A stretch of DNA of 64,000 nt, from positions 62,001-126,000 of the forward strand of contig JAQUPF010000004.1 of the NCBI GenBank assembly GCA_028716845.1. Direction: 5' to 3'. This document shows positions 1 through 8,270 of this stretch, piece after piece. This DNA is from a bacterium (GTDB lineage: Bacteria > Auribacterota > Tritonobacteria > UBA1439). Position numbers and translations under genes: made by a program. Below the pieces are notes generated by a model. It saw nothing but the letters and a program-made list of their open reading frames with translations, ran no database searches and was not told the DNA's origin. Within the stretch, counting starts at the first letter, position 1, and the number at the start of each line of letters is the position of its first letter.

Positions 1-163
1 CCCGATGGTATCCATAGCATCCCACATGGTCTCTCCTGAGGGCATCGACGAGTATGATGATGATATTCGGCCTGGATGACCGCGCGCGCCACACGAGGAG
101 GACGGCAAGGACGAGAGCCAGCCAGAAGGAATACGCAATGGACAGCCTCGCGGTGGCGCGCAT
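1..163 (-). CDS. Membrane-anchored sulfatase/alkaline-phosphatase-superfamily protein, N-terminal fragment
   Basis: Only the first 54 residues are in the window; the gene runs off the left edge. From an ATG at 163 the protein has a short basic start, one hydrophobic segment (about residues 7-25) that would act as a signal anchor, and then PNIIIILVDALRRDHVGCYG. That stretch is the N-terminal metal-binding strand of sulfatases: the Asp (residue 40) normally binds the active-site metal and the DALR..H..CYG pattern is characteristic. The Cys/Ser that becomes formylglycine would lie outside the window, so substrate and activity cannot be judged. An in-frame GTG at 172 is an alternative start. The protein is likely periplasmic and acts on sulfated or phosphorylated glycans; given the adjacent glycosyltransferase operon, envelope polysaccharide is a reasonable guess, not a demonstrated one. 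Confidence 0.8.
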   Translation of the reverse strand, partial: MRATARLSIAYSFWLALVLAVLLVWRARSSRPNIIIILVDALRRDHVGCYGYHR

Positions 164-540
164 CAGGTCCACCCCGCGAGGGAGCCGATTCCGCGAACCC
201 GCGCCACGGGTCGCTTCGGAGGATTCAAAAAGGAGCCCGGATCGAGACCGCTCATCCCCTCCACTCTTTCCGATTCGGCGCAAGTTCTTTATAGCACGGG
301 GAGGGATCGATTTCCAGCTCTTTCCGCGCCTATCCCGGCGACCTCCCGAATGGAGGGACGTGCCAAACACCATTCCACGCCCCGGAACCAAACTGTCTTC
401 AATCCCGGGGATCGGCAGATGGGATGTAACGGGACGGCGGGGCATCCGCGCCGGCGGCAACGCTCACTCTTTCCGTTCAAGACATCGCGGGGGTTGGAGA
501 CGGTCGTGGAATGGGAGCGATCGTCGCTGGCGCCACGGCA
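164..540. other. Intergenic region between the GT operon and the sulfatase gene
   Basis: These 377 bases lie downstream of the minus-strand glycosyltransferase operon and upstream of the sulfatase. I see a promoter-like element near 288-316 on the minus strand. No convincing gene, RNA or strong terminator hairpin is evident; the open frames that cross it have the arginine/proline-rich composition of non-coding frames in GC-rich DNA. Confidence 0.5.
288..316 (-). promoter_or_regulatory. Sigma70-like promoter for the sulfatase gene
   Basis: On the minus strand TGGAAA (316-311) is followed after 17 bases by TATAAA (293-288), which is directly preceded by TGC as in extended -10 promoters. The expected start is near 281, giving a leader of about 110-120 bases before the sulfatase start codon. 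It suggests the sulfatase is transcribed apart from the GT operon upstream. Confidence 0.5.
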
Positions 541-1770
541 TTACGAACCCGCCGCGGGGCGGCCGCGCCCTCCGACCGGCGCTCCCGGGGCCAGGGACGC
601 GTACACGCGCTCCATGGCCGGCGCGAGGATGCGGTAGTCGGAGGTGCGCCGGACGAACTCCAGCCCCGCCCTCCCGACGGCCTCCGCCTTCCCGCCGTCG
701 CGGAAGAGGAGGGAGACGCACCGGGCGAAGTCCCGGTCGCCGTTCGCGACGAGGATGTCCGTCCCGGGCGCGAGGGGGTGCCCCTCGCACCCGATCGGGG
801 TCGACACCACCGGCCTCCCCATCGCCATCGCCTCCAGGATCTTCACCCGCGTCCCCGCGCCCACGAGGAGCGGCACGACATAGACCGCGGCGCGCGCGAT
901 GTACGGCCGCTGGTCCCCCTCGGTGTCGACGATCTCGATCCTCCGGTCCGACGCGAGGGCCGCGAGCGCCGCCGGCGCCCGAGGACCCACGACCGTGAAC
1001 GTCGCGTCGGGGAACTCCCTCCAGACGAGGGGGAGGACGCGCCGCGCGAAGCGGATCACCGCCTCCTGGTTGGGAGGCCAGAAGAGGCCGCCGGTGTAGA
1101 TCATCGAGCGGGGGCGGGGGGCGACGTCCATGGGCGAGAAGAAGGCGGTGTCGACGCCGTTCGGGACGACCGCGATGTCCTCCCGCCCCGTGAGCGCGCG
1201 GAGCGCCCGGCGCTCCTTCTCGGAGGGGACGACGAGGGAACGGAAGAGACCGCAGACCCGCCGCTCGTAGGCGCGCATCCGCATCCACTCGCGGAAGGCC
1301 CGCGCCCGCGCGGCGATCCCCCGCGCGGCGGCGAAAAGCCGCGCGTGGTAGAGGGATTTCACGTCGTAGAGGACGAGGACGGCGGGGAGCCGGACCCCCG
1401 ACCCGTCCAGCCAGACCGCGTTCGGGCTCTGCTCGACCTGGACGATGTCCGCGCCCTCCCCGACCGCCTCCCGAATCAGGCGCCGGGCGGTGCCCTGGAG
1501 GCGCCCCACCTCCCGCACCGCCCCGGGGAGCCGGGAATCGTCCGGGAACAGGAGGGGCCCCTCGGCGGCCGACTCCCCGCCCGGCGCCATGGGCACGACC
1601 CTGATGCCCATCGCCTCCAGGGCCGCCCGCTCCTCGGGGAAGCCCGTCTCCGACGTGAGGAGGGTGAAGGAGTGGCGGGCGCGGAGTTCCCGGAGGTAGC
1701 CGAAGCACCGGGTCTCGCCCCCCGGACCGGGGAGGCGCGGGAGCTGCGTGGAGAGCACGACGATGCGCAT
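541..1770 (-). CDS. Glycosyltransferase family 4 protein
   Basis: A 409-residue GT-B retaining glycosyltransferase and the last gene of the minus-strand GT operon. The N-terminal Rossmann half carries GPGGETR (about residues 15-21), the Gly-rich loop of GT4 enzymes. The C-terminal half has VVPNGVDTAFFSP and GAGTRVKILEAMAMGRPVVS, the donor-nucleotide site; only the second Glu of the usual E-x7-E is kept, as in the sugar transferases of exopolysaccharide systems. The ATG at 1770 has a GA-rich ribosome site (gaaagggg), and the gene begins 27 bases after the previous stop. It probably adds one sugar to an envelope polysaccharide on the cytoplasmic side of the inner membrane. Donor and acceptor are unknown. 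Confidence 0.85.
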   Translation of the reverse strand: MRIVVLSTQLPRLPGPGGETRCFGYLRELRARHSFTLLTSETGFPEERAALEAMGIRVVPMAPGGESAAEGPLLFPDDSRLPGAVREVGRLQGTARRLIREAVGEGADIVQVEQSPNAVWLDGSGVRLPAVLVLYDVKSLYHARLFAAARGIAARARAFREWMRMRAYERRVCGLFRSLVVPSEKERRALRALTGREDIAVVPNGVDTAFFSPMDVAPRPRSMIYTGGLFWPPNQEAVIRFARRVLPLVWREFPDATFTVVGPRAPAALAALASDRRIEIVDTEGDQRPYIARAAVYVVPLLVGAGTRVKILEAMAMGRPVVSTPIGCEGHPLAPGTDILVANGDRDFARCVSLLFRDGGKAEAVGRAGLEFVRRTSDYRILAPAMERVYASLAPGAPVGGRGRPAAGS

Positions 1771-1797
1771 GGTGCCGCCCCTTTCCCCGCCGGGCCG

Positions 1798-2835
1798 CTA
1801 GCCGGCGGCAACCGCCCGGTAGAACCGCCGCATGGCCGGGACGATCTCCCGCCAGTGGAAGGTGAGCGCCCTCGCCCGCGCCTTCCTTCCCATTTCCCGG
1901 CGGCGCGGATCGTCATGCACGAGATCGATGATCGCCCCGGCGATATCCCGGGGGTCCTCCCCCTTCCGGAAGAGGACCACGCAGGAGGGATCGACATAGT
2001 CGCGGATCCCGCCGACGTCCGTGGCAACGGCGGGGAGGCCGCAGGCCATCCCCTCGAGGATCGCGTTGTTGAACGTGCAGTCCAGGAGCGGCAGGAACGC
2101 CAGGTCGGCGCCCCGGTAGAGGCTGAGCAGCTCCTCGTCCGACACGCCGCTCCGAAGCTCCACGCCCTCGAGGTCCCGGAACCGGTGGAAATGCGCCGGG
2201 AAGGTGACGACGATGAACCGGATGTCCGCGTCGCGCGCGCGGACCGCCTCGATCACCCGCCGCATCGTTTCGAAATCGCGCTGCCAGACGCCGACGGAGA
2301 TGCACGTGGGGCCGCGCGCGGCCTCCCCCTCCCCCGGCGAGAAGAACTCCGCGTCGATCGGGTGCGGGATCCTGAATATCCGCTCCGGGGGGAGGTAGCG
2401 CGAGAAGTACGGGACCTGGTTGCTCGCGACGACGTGGATGGCGCTCAATCGCCGGAGGTAGTCCTTCGCCCCGACGTATTGTTCCATGAATTCGGGAAAC
2501 TGGTGGTAGCTCGCGACGACCCGCGCCCCACGGACGCCGTTCAGCAGGCCGAGGTAGCGGTGGCTGTCGTCGCCGTGGATGAAATGGTAGATCCCGCCCC
2601 CGCGCCCCACGATGTCGGCGGCCGCGACCGCCTCCTGCCAGAGGTTGAAGACGGTGTAGTGGAACACCCCCGTCAGGCGGAGCAGCTTCGCGTTGCACCA
2701 GCGGATCGGGAAGGCGGGCTCGTCGTAGCTCTTCATCCGGCTGATCGTGCGGTCCGCCATCTCCCGGACGAGCCGGTAGAGGGCGTTGTGGCGCGAGTGG
2801 TGCGGGTGCCGCTCCTCGATGACCACGACCCTCAC
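1798..2835 (-). CDS. Glycosyltransferase family 4 protein
   Basis: 345 residues. The C-terminal donor domain is clear: RIPHPIDAEFFSP, then NNAILEGMACGLPAVATDVG, matching the GT4 motif with its conserved Glu, followed by GIRDYV. The N-terminal half is diverged and has no obvious GG loop; it includes YHFIHGDDSHRY. The GTG start at 2835 overlaps the TGA of the upstream gene in a 4-base GTGA, so translation is likely coupled. It is the seventh gene of the eight-gene operon. The enzyme probably works with its neighbours on a repeat unit or core oligosaccharide. Substrates cannot be read from the sequence. Confidence 0.82.
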   Translation of the reverse strand: MRVVVIEERHPHHSRHNALYRLVREMADRTISRMKSYDEPAFPIRWCNAKLLRLTGVFHYTVFNLWQEAVAAADIVGRGGGIYHFIHGDDSHRYLGLLNGVRGARVVASYHQFPEFMEQYVGAKDYLRRLSAIHVVASNQVPYFSRYLPPERIFRIPHPIDAEFFSPGEGEAARGPTCISVGVWQRDFETMRRVIEAVRARDADIRFIVVTFPAHFHRFRDLEGVELRSGVSDEELLSLYRGADLAFLPLLDCTFNNAILEGMACGLPAVATDVGGIRDYVDPSCVVLFRKGEDPRDIAGAIIDLVHDDPRRREMGRKARARALTFHWREIVPAMRRFYRAVAAG

Positions 2836-4064
2836 GGGTGGTCCTCCTCCGGCGGATGCTGCGCGCCGGCGGGCGGCGTCGGTCTCCTCAGGACACGGCG
2901 GGCGACCTTCCGGCCCAGCGCCCGGAGCAGCGTGCGGAGGCGGACCGTCCCCGCGAGGTCGGCGTCGGATGCGCGACGCAGGACCTCCCTGATGAGGAGC
3001 CCCCGCGAGGGCATCCGGTCATAGGGCCATGAGGGCTCCTTCGCTGCAAGCGCCCTCTCTATCACGGCGATGAATTGCTTCGCGCACAACTCTATGGAAA
3101 ACCGCTTCGCCCTCTCGTGCGCCGCCGCTCCGACCCGCCGCAACAGGTCCCCTTCGCGCGAGAGTCGCTCGATGACCGCCGCCATCCCGTCCATGGCGCC
3201 GACCGGGACCGTGAAGCCGCTCGCGCCGTCCGCGATCACGCCCCGCACCCCGCTGCTCGCCTCGGTCACCACGGGGACGACGCCGCGCGCCATCGCCTCG
3301 AGCATGCTCACGCTCGTCCCCTCGACCTCCGACACCTGGACCGCGACGTCATGCCCCTCCCAGACGGCCGCCATCTCCCCCGGCGGAACCCGTCCGCAGA
3401 AGCGGACGCGCCCCCCGTGGGGGACGGCCTCCATGCGGCCCGCGAGGGCGGCGAGGTCCGGCCCGTCGCCGACGATGTCGAAGCGGAAATCCACCCCCCG
3501 CGCCAGCAGCCGCTCCATCAGCGGCACGAAATCGAACACCCGGCGGTAGCGCTGCACGACGCGCCCCGCGTAGGCGAGCCGGATCGGCGCCGTCCGGTAC
3601 TCCCGCCGGCAGGGTTCCGGCACATCGACGCCGCACGGCACGACGGCGATGTCCCCGGCGCGCGAGGGTATCCGCGCCGCGAGCTTCGCCGCGCACTCCG
3701 GGCTCACGGCGATGAATGTCGCGATGAGCGGCTCGAACCAGGCCAGCGGGTCGTAGTACTCCTTCCTGCTGTCGCTGTGGCAGACGCCCACCATCCGCAG
3801 ACGGTCGTCCAGCCCGGCGATGTACATCCCCAGGTGGTAGTTCGGCACGACGACGGCGGGCGCCATCCGGTAGAAGACGAGGCACGCCTCGTCGTTGTTC
3901 CGCACGTTGAAGTCGAACTCGCCGCTCGGCTCGCCCCCCATGTTGAGCAGCAGGATCTCGTATCCCGGATGGTCCCGCAGGACGCGGCGCAGTCGGATCG
4001 CCCACGAGGTCACGCCGCTCAGGATGTTGCCGGCGGCGAGGATGACCGGTATTCGACGCGGCAT
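2832..4064 (-). CDS. Glycosyltransferase family 4 protein
   Basis: 410 residues from the ATG at 4064, which is preceded by a good ribosome site (GGAAGGAG, seven bases upstream). A longer reading upstream of that ATG has only shadow-like sequence. Features: AAGNILSGVTSW at the N-terminus; VVPCGVDVP and a LAYAGRVVQRYRRVFDF segment opening the C-terminal domain; and VEGTSVSMLEAMARGVVPVV, which keeps both Glu residues of the E-x7-E donor motif. A basic tail of about 60 residues (LLRALGRKVARRVLRR) may contact the membrane. The 3' end overlaps the next gene by 4 bases; 40 bases separate it from the small protein upstream. Role: a sugar transfer step in surface glycan synthesis; specificity unknown. 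Confidence 0.84.
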   Translation of the reverse strand: MPRRIPVILAAGNILSGVTSWAIRLRRVLRDHPGYEILLLNMGGEPSGEFDFNVRNNDEACLVFYRMAPAVVVPNYHLGMYIAGLDDRLRMVGVCHSDSRKEYYDPLAWFEPLIATFIAVSPECAAKLAARIPSRAGDIAVVPCGVDVPEPCRREYRTAPIRLAYAGRVVQRYRRVFDFVPLMERLLARGVDFRFDIVGDGPDLAALAGRMEAVPHGGRVRFCGRVPPGEMAAVWEGHDVAVQVSEVEGTSVSMLEAMARGVVPVVTEASSGVRGVIADGASGFTVPVGAMDGMAAVIERLSREGDLLRRVGAAAHERAKRFSIELCAKQFIAVIERALAAKEPSWPYDRMPSRGLLIREVLRRASDADLAGTVRLRTLLRALGRKVARRVLRRPTPPAGAQHPPEEDHP

Positions 4065-4104
4065 ATGCCCGCTCCTTCCGATAATGCGCGGTCGACCGTG
4101 CGGA

Positions 4105-4731
4105 TCAGTATCCCTTCCCCGGCGCGCGCGCGCGGCTCCCCCGCCGTCCATGGCGGGCGCGCCAGGCGACCGCCCGCGCGCGCGTCCGGGCGAGCGCGAG
4201 GAGGATCAACGCCAGCGCGGCGCACCGTCCCGCGACCCGGAGCGGCGCCGAGAGGGGGCCCATCCCCCGCCAGATGATGTCCGGGACCGAACGAAGCCGC
4301 GCCTCCCTCCAGGAATCCGGCCGGAAGAAGACGGCCTTCCTCCCCGGGAGGAGGCAGAGCGCGGCCGCGATCACCGACGGATCGGGGGCCGTGAGAACGA
4401 CCGCGTCGTATCCCCGCCGCCGCAGGCGCGCGAGGCCCCGGAACCACGCCGCGGCCGTGGGCGGTTCGGGGCACGGGTGCACCGCGCGGAGGCCGCCGTC
4501 CCGCCGCAGGCCGCCCGCAAGGGGCGCGGCGGCGAGCGCCTCGACCGCCGCCTCCGGGTCGTCGGCGCGGATCGCCCCGAGCGCGGCGGCGAGCGGCCCC
4601 TCCCCGCCGTTCCCCACGACGAGGACGGAGAGCGGCCGGACGATCTCGGAAAGCGACCGGCCCTCCCGCGGATAATGGACCGCCATCCCGACGGCGGCGC
4701 GGGTCGCGCGGGCGAGGAGGGACGCGCTCAC
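4105..4731 (-). CDS. Hypothetical protein in the GT operon, possibly a GT-fold relic
   Basis: 208 residues from a GTG at 4731 that overlaps the TGA of the upstream gene (GTGA), the same coupling used across this operon; gggaggggg just before it fits a ribosome site. I do not recognise the family. Two alpha/beta-like segments are visible: RPLSVLVVGNGGEGPLAAAL (about 40-60) and YDAVVLTAPDPSVIAAALCL. They are followed by GRKAVFFRPDSWR and a hydrophobic, Arg-rich end (AALALILLALARTRARAVAW) that could sit in the membrane. It could be a truncated glycosyltransferase N-domain or an accessory scaffold. Its coupled position argues that it is a real gene; nothing shows catalytic activity. Confidence 0.6.
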   Translation of the reverse strand: MSASLLARATRAAVGMAVHYPREGRSLSEIVRPLSVLVVGNGGEGPLAAALGAIRADDPEAAVEALAAAPLAGGLRRDGGLRAVHPCPEPPTAAAWFRGLARLRRRGYDAVVLTAPDPSVIAAALCLLPGRKAVFFRPDSWREARLRSVPDIIWRGMGPLSAPLRVAGRCAALALILLALARTRARAVAWRARHGRRGSRARAPGKGY

Positions 4732-5927
4732 CTTCCCCCTCCCCGGGCGCACGCCCATTCCTCCCGCACCGCCTCCAGGGTCCGGTCGAGCCCCCCCGCG
4801 AGGATCCGCCAGTCGTAGCGCCCCTCGAACAGGCGCCTCGCCCGCCGTCCCATCTCGCGGCGCGCCCCGTCGTCGCCGAGGAGCTCCAGCACCGCGCGGG
4901 CGAAATCGGCCGGGCCGTCCGCCACGCGGACGCAGCCGCCCCGGCGGTACTCCTCCATGCCGTGCGCGCCCAGGGAGGTCGTGACGACCGCCCTCCCCAT
5001 CGCGAACGCCTCCTGGAGCTTCCCCCGCATTCCGCCCCCTAGGCGCACCGGATTGACGAAGATCCTCCCCCGGGCGATGGACGGCCTGATGTCGTCCACG
5101 CGGCCCACCACGCGAACGCCGGGGACGCCCCGGAGGTCGTCGAGCTCGCGGTCGGCGCCGTTCCCGACGAAGGCGACGGCCGCGCCGGGCCGATCCCGCC
5201 GCACCAGGGGCAGGATCTCACGGCAGAAGTGCCGCGCGGCGTCCGCGTTCGGGAGATGGCCGAAGCTGCCGATGAAGACGCAATCGTCCTCCTCCGCGGC
5301 GTCCGGCAACGGGCGGAAATACGAGCCGTCGGCCCCCGTGGGCACCACGTCGATCCGGAGCCAGGGCTGCCGCCGGAGGATCGTCTCCCTCTCCTCGGGC
5401 GTGAGGGAGATGAGCCGGCCGAAGCGGCCGAACGTCACGTCCTCGAAGCGGCGCCACGTGATCTCCTCGCGGAGGAGGCGCGCCCGCCTGCGGTCGCCCG
5501 CGTGCCGGCGCACGCTCGCGGCGCGGAACGACTGCAGCTCGTGGACCGTCAGGACGGACGGATACCCGCGCGGGAGGAAATGCGCCATGACCTCGTACTC
5601 GACGGCCACCAGGTCGATCGCGCGCCTGGCGAGGACGCGCCGGATCTCTTCGCGGACGAGCGGGCAGCTCCACTCGAACCATATCAGGTCGGGGAGGAGG
5701 GTCGGCGGGACCGGGAGGCGGCGGTAGATCAGTGCCGTGGGGACGGTCCGCACCTCCGCGCAGAGCGGGCGGACCTGGTCGATGCGCGCGAGGTGCTCGT
5801 CGTCCGCGACGCTGACGAGGAAAATCCGGTGGCGGCGGGAGAGCTCCCGGATCAGCGCGTGCATCCGCACGCCGCCCGCGTGCAATCCGGTCACGGGCAG
5901 GTAGGGGGTGATGAAGAGGATGTTCAT
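4728..5927 (-). CDS. Glycosyltransferase family 4 protein
   Basis: 399 residues, GT-B fold. The N-terminus (ITPYLPVTGLHAGGVRMHAL) has the GG acceptor loop; VVPTGADGSYFRP opens the donor domain; GGGMRGKLQEAFAMGRAVVT is the donor loop, again with one conserved Glu, and is followed by GAHGME. It resembles the genes at 541 and 5924, and all three look like the exopolysaccharide-associated GT4 type. The ATG at 5927 overlaps the upstream TGA (ATGA), and its own stop overlaps the next start (GTGA). Likely cytoplasmic and peripheral to the membrane; sugar and linkage unknown. Confidence 0.85.
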   Translation of the reverse strand: MNILFITPYLPVTGLHAGGVRMHALIRELSRRHRIFLVSVADDEHLARIDQVRPLCAEVRTVPTALIYRRLPVPPTLLPDLIWFEWSCPLVREEIRRVLARRAIDLVAVEYEVMAHFLPRGYPSVLTVHELQSFRAASVRRHAGDRRRARLLREEITWRRFEDVTFGRFGRLISLTPEERETILRRQPWLRIDVVPTGADGSYFRPLPDAAEEDDCVFIGSFGHLPNADAARHFCREILPLVRRDRPGAAVAFVGNGADRELDDLRGVPGVRVVGRVDDIRPSIARGRIFVNPVRLGGGMRGKLQEAFAMGRAVVTTSLGAHGMEEYRRGGCVRVADGPADFARAVLELLGDDGARREMGRRARRLFEGRYDWRILAGGLDRTLEAVREEWACARGGGR

Positions 5928-7129
5928 CCCGCCCTCCGCCGCCGGTACAGCTCGACGAACCGCGCGGCGATCCTGCTCCAGTCGTGCGCCGCGGCGAACG
6001 CCCTCCCCGCCGCGACGAGGCGCGCCCGCAGCTCCGCGTCGCGGAGGAGCGACAGCGCGCGGGCGGCCATGTCCGCGGCCTCCTCCGCGAAGAGCAGGTG
6101 CGTCCCGTCCTCGACCGGGATCCCCTCCGCCCCCTTGGCCGTCGAGACGACCGGGACGCCTGCCGCGAAATACTCGAGGATCTTCACCCGCGTCCCGCCG
6201 CCGCTCCGGATCGGCAGGACGGCGACGTCTCCCGCGGCGAGGTGGTCGGCGAGCTCCTCGTCCGCCGCCACACCGCCCGCGAAGACGATATGCGGAGACG
6301 GGGAGTGCGCGGGGGGATCGGGCCCCACGACAAGGAGCCGCGCGTCCGCCCCCTCCCGCCGGACCCGGGGGAGGATGTCGGTCGCGAGCTCGGCGATCGC
6401 CTCACTGTTCGGCCGGTAGGAGCACGTCCCGTGGTAGACGAGGACGGGCCCGCCGCCGAGCCTGTGCCTCCGCCGCACCGCGGCGCCGTCCGCGCGCCGG
6501 AACCTGTCCGCGTCCAGGCCGTGGGGGATGACCGCCACCCGCCCCCGGTCGACGCCGATGGCGGCGAGCCGGTCCCGGTCCTGCGTCGAGACGGCCACGA
6601 CGGCGTCCGTCCGCGCGCACGCCGCCCGTTCGAACCGCTCGATGAACCGCACCGCCTCCGCCGGCAGGTCGCAGGTATCGGCGAGCCGCTGCGTCTCGAT
6701 GTCGTGCTGGACGATGCAGAGGAAGACCCGGCAAAGGGCCCGCGCGGGGAGGCACGGGTAGGCGTAGCCGAGCTTCTCGGCATGGAGGACATCGACGGGG
6801 CGGGTCAGGACGAAATACAGCACCCGGAGCGCGAGGCCCGGGTCCCGCGCGCAGAGGAACTGCGGCCGCTCCGCCTCCGGGATCCCCCTCGAGGCGAGCC
6901 AGCGGTCCGCCCTGCGGCGGATCGTCCGGTGGAGGAGGGAGGACCAGCGGGGGAACGGCCGCGGCTCAAACTCCCCCTCCCGCACCTCGTAGTACGCCGA
7001 CGGGTCGTCCGTGATCACGGTCACGCGGTGCCCCAGGCGCGAGAGGGCGCGCGCCTTCCCCGTGATCAATTTGGGCGCGGCGCTCGCCTGCCCCAGGAGC
7101 CCGCCCATCGTGACGAAGCAGATGTTCAT
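5924..7129 (-). CDS. Glycosyltransferase family 4 protein
   Basis: 401 residues from the ATG at 7129, which overlaps the upstream stop (ATGA); a longer reading through this frame is only shadow sequence. N-terminus MNICFVTMGGLLGQ with LSRLGHRVTVITDDPS is typical of GT4 acceptor domains. VAVIPHGLDADRFRR and GGGTRVKILEYFAAGVPVVS form the donor site. LHAEKLGYAYPCLPARALCR and a short QHDIETQRL segment lie in the middle. It belongs to the same subfamily as the genes at 541 and 4728. Likely one transfer step in a surface polysaccharide; specificity not predictable. Confidence 0.86.
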   Translation of the reverse strand: MNICFVTMGGLLGQASAAPKLITGKARALSRLGHRVTVITDDPSAYYEVREGEFEPRPFPRWSSLLHRTIRRRADRWLASRGIPEAERPQFLCARDPGLALRVLYFVLTRPVDVLHAEKLGYAYPCLPARALCRVFLCIVQHDIETQRLADTCDLPAEAVRFIERFERAACARTDAVVAVSTQDRDRLAAIGVDRGRVAVIPHGLDADRFRRADGAAVRRRHRLGGGPVLVYHGTCSYRPNSEAIAELATDILPRVRREGADARLLVVGPDPPAHSPSPHIVFAGGVAADEELADHLAAGDVAVLPIRSGGGTRVKILEYFAAGVPVVSTAKGAEGIPVEDGTHLLFAEEAADMAARALSLLRDAELRARLVAAGRAFAAAHDWSRIAARFVELYRRRRAG

Positions 7130-8238
7130 CGCGCCGGATCCGGCCGCCCCCTCCCCCGGGCGGGGCGCACCACCGCCTTCAGCCGCCGCATCGGGGCGAG
7201 GAGCGCCCGCCCGAGACGGAACGACGCCGAGCGCTCGTACTCGCCGACCGCCTTCCGCAGCGCGGCGCATTCGAGGTCGAGGTGCTCGATCTCCCGGCAC
7301 AGCGCCACGACCCGGTCCCGCGGGTCCGTCAGCCCCGCGACGATCTCCGCGATGCGCGCCGGGAGGCCGGTGACGCCCCCCGCGGGCGGACGGACGGTGT
7401 CGAGGCCGAGGGGGGTCTCCGCGCGCTCCTCGACCTGGCGAATGATTCCCGCCATCTCCGCGAGGACCCTGTCCGTCGGCCATTCGCCCAGGATGCGAGC
7501 GGACCGCTCCACCGCCCTCACCCGCGCCTCGTGGTAATGCCGGCCGAGGCGCGCGAAATGCCGCCTGGATTCCATGTCGCCGTGGACGCGGTAGCGCACG
7601 GTCGCGCGATCGACGTAGCCGACCGGGCGCGCGGCGGCCATCCGGAGCCACATCTCCCAGTCGAGGGTGAACTCCATCTCCTCGTCGAAGCCGCCCGCCG
7701 CGAGCGCCGCCTCCCGCCTGAAGAGGACGCTCGGGCAGCAGATCATGTTCTTCCGGAGCAGGAGCGTCAGGAAGAACGGCATGGAATCGAAGAGCCGGTC
7801 CCGGTCGAGCAGCTCGTTCGAGAACCACTGCCCCTGCCGGGGCAGCATCGCGCCGCGCTCGTCGATGACCTCGGCGCGGGAGAAAACCATCCCCGCCGAG
7901 GGGTTGGCCTCCATGAAGGCCACCTTTCGCTCGACGGCGTCCGGCGTCATGACGTCGTCCTGGTGGTGGATGACAACGTACGGGCCGATGCCGAGCCGGA
8001 ACGCCTGGTTCCAGTTCGCGCCGATGCCGAGCCGCTCCGGGTTTTGGCGCACCGTGAGGCGGGGGTCCCTGAAGCCGCGGGCGATCTCGAGGGTGCGGTC
8101 GGTCGACCGCTCGTCCAGCACGAAGATCTCGAGATTCCGGTACGTCTGCGCGAGGACCGACTCGATCGACTCGGCGATGTACGCCTCGCTGTCGCCGCAC
8201 GGGATGGCGACCGTCACCGTCTTCATGGCATCGGGCAT
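7126..8238 (-). CDS. Glycosyltransferase family 2 protein with C-terminal coiled coil
   Basis: 370 residues from the ATG at 8238 (GAGGTG five bases upstream); ATG 8226 is an alternative. GT-A fold: VAIPCGDSEAYIAESIESVL at the start, VLDERSTDRT, then IHHQDDVMTPDAV, where QDD is the metal/nucleotide-binding DXD-type motif, and FDEEMEFTLDWEMWLRM, which carries the catalytic-base region. The last 90 residues change character: a helical stretch (VALCREIEHLDLECAALRKA) is followed by SASFRLGRALLAPMRRLKAV, a basic amphipathic motif common at the ends of polysaccharide GTs and likely to attach to membrane. It overlaps the next gene by 4 bases and starts 32 bases after the gene at 8271. Confidence 0.87.
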   Translation of the reverse strand: MPDAMKTVTVAIPCGDSEAYIAESIESVLAQTYRNLEIFVLDERSTDRTLEIARGFRDPRLTVRQNPERLGIGANWNQAFRLGIGPYVVIHHQDDVMTPDAVERKVAFMEANPSAGMVFSRAEVIDERGAMLPRQGQWFSNELLDRDRLFDSMPFFLTLLLRKNMICCPSVLFRREAALAAGGFDEEMEFTLDWEMWLRMAAARPVGYVDRATVRYRVHGDMESRRHFARLGRHYHEARVRAVERSARILGEWPTDRVLAEMAGIIRQVEERAETPLGLDTVRPPAGGVTGLPARIAEIVAGLTDPRDRVVALCREIEHLDLECAALRKAVGEYERSASFRLGRALLAPMRRLKAVVRPARGRGRPDPAR

Positions 8239-8270
8239 CGATACACCTCGGCCGGGGCGACGCGCGTCCC

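Noticed and set aside
511-3024. Plus-strand frame of 837 codons opposite two GT4 genes
   Set aside because: Its composition is biased and it overlaps two coupled GT genes on the other strand.
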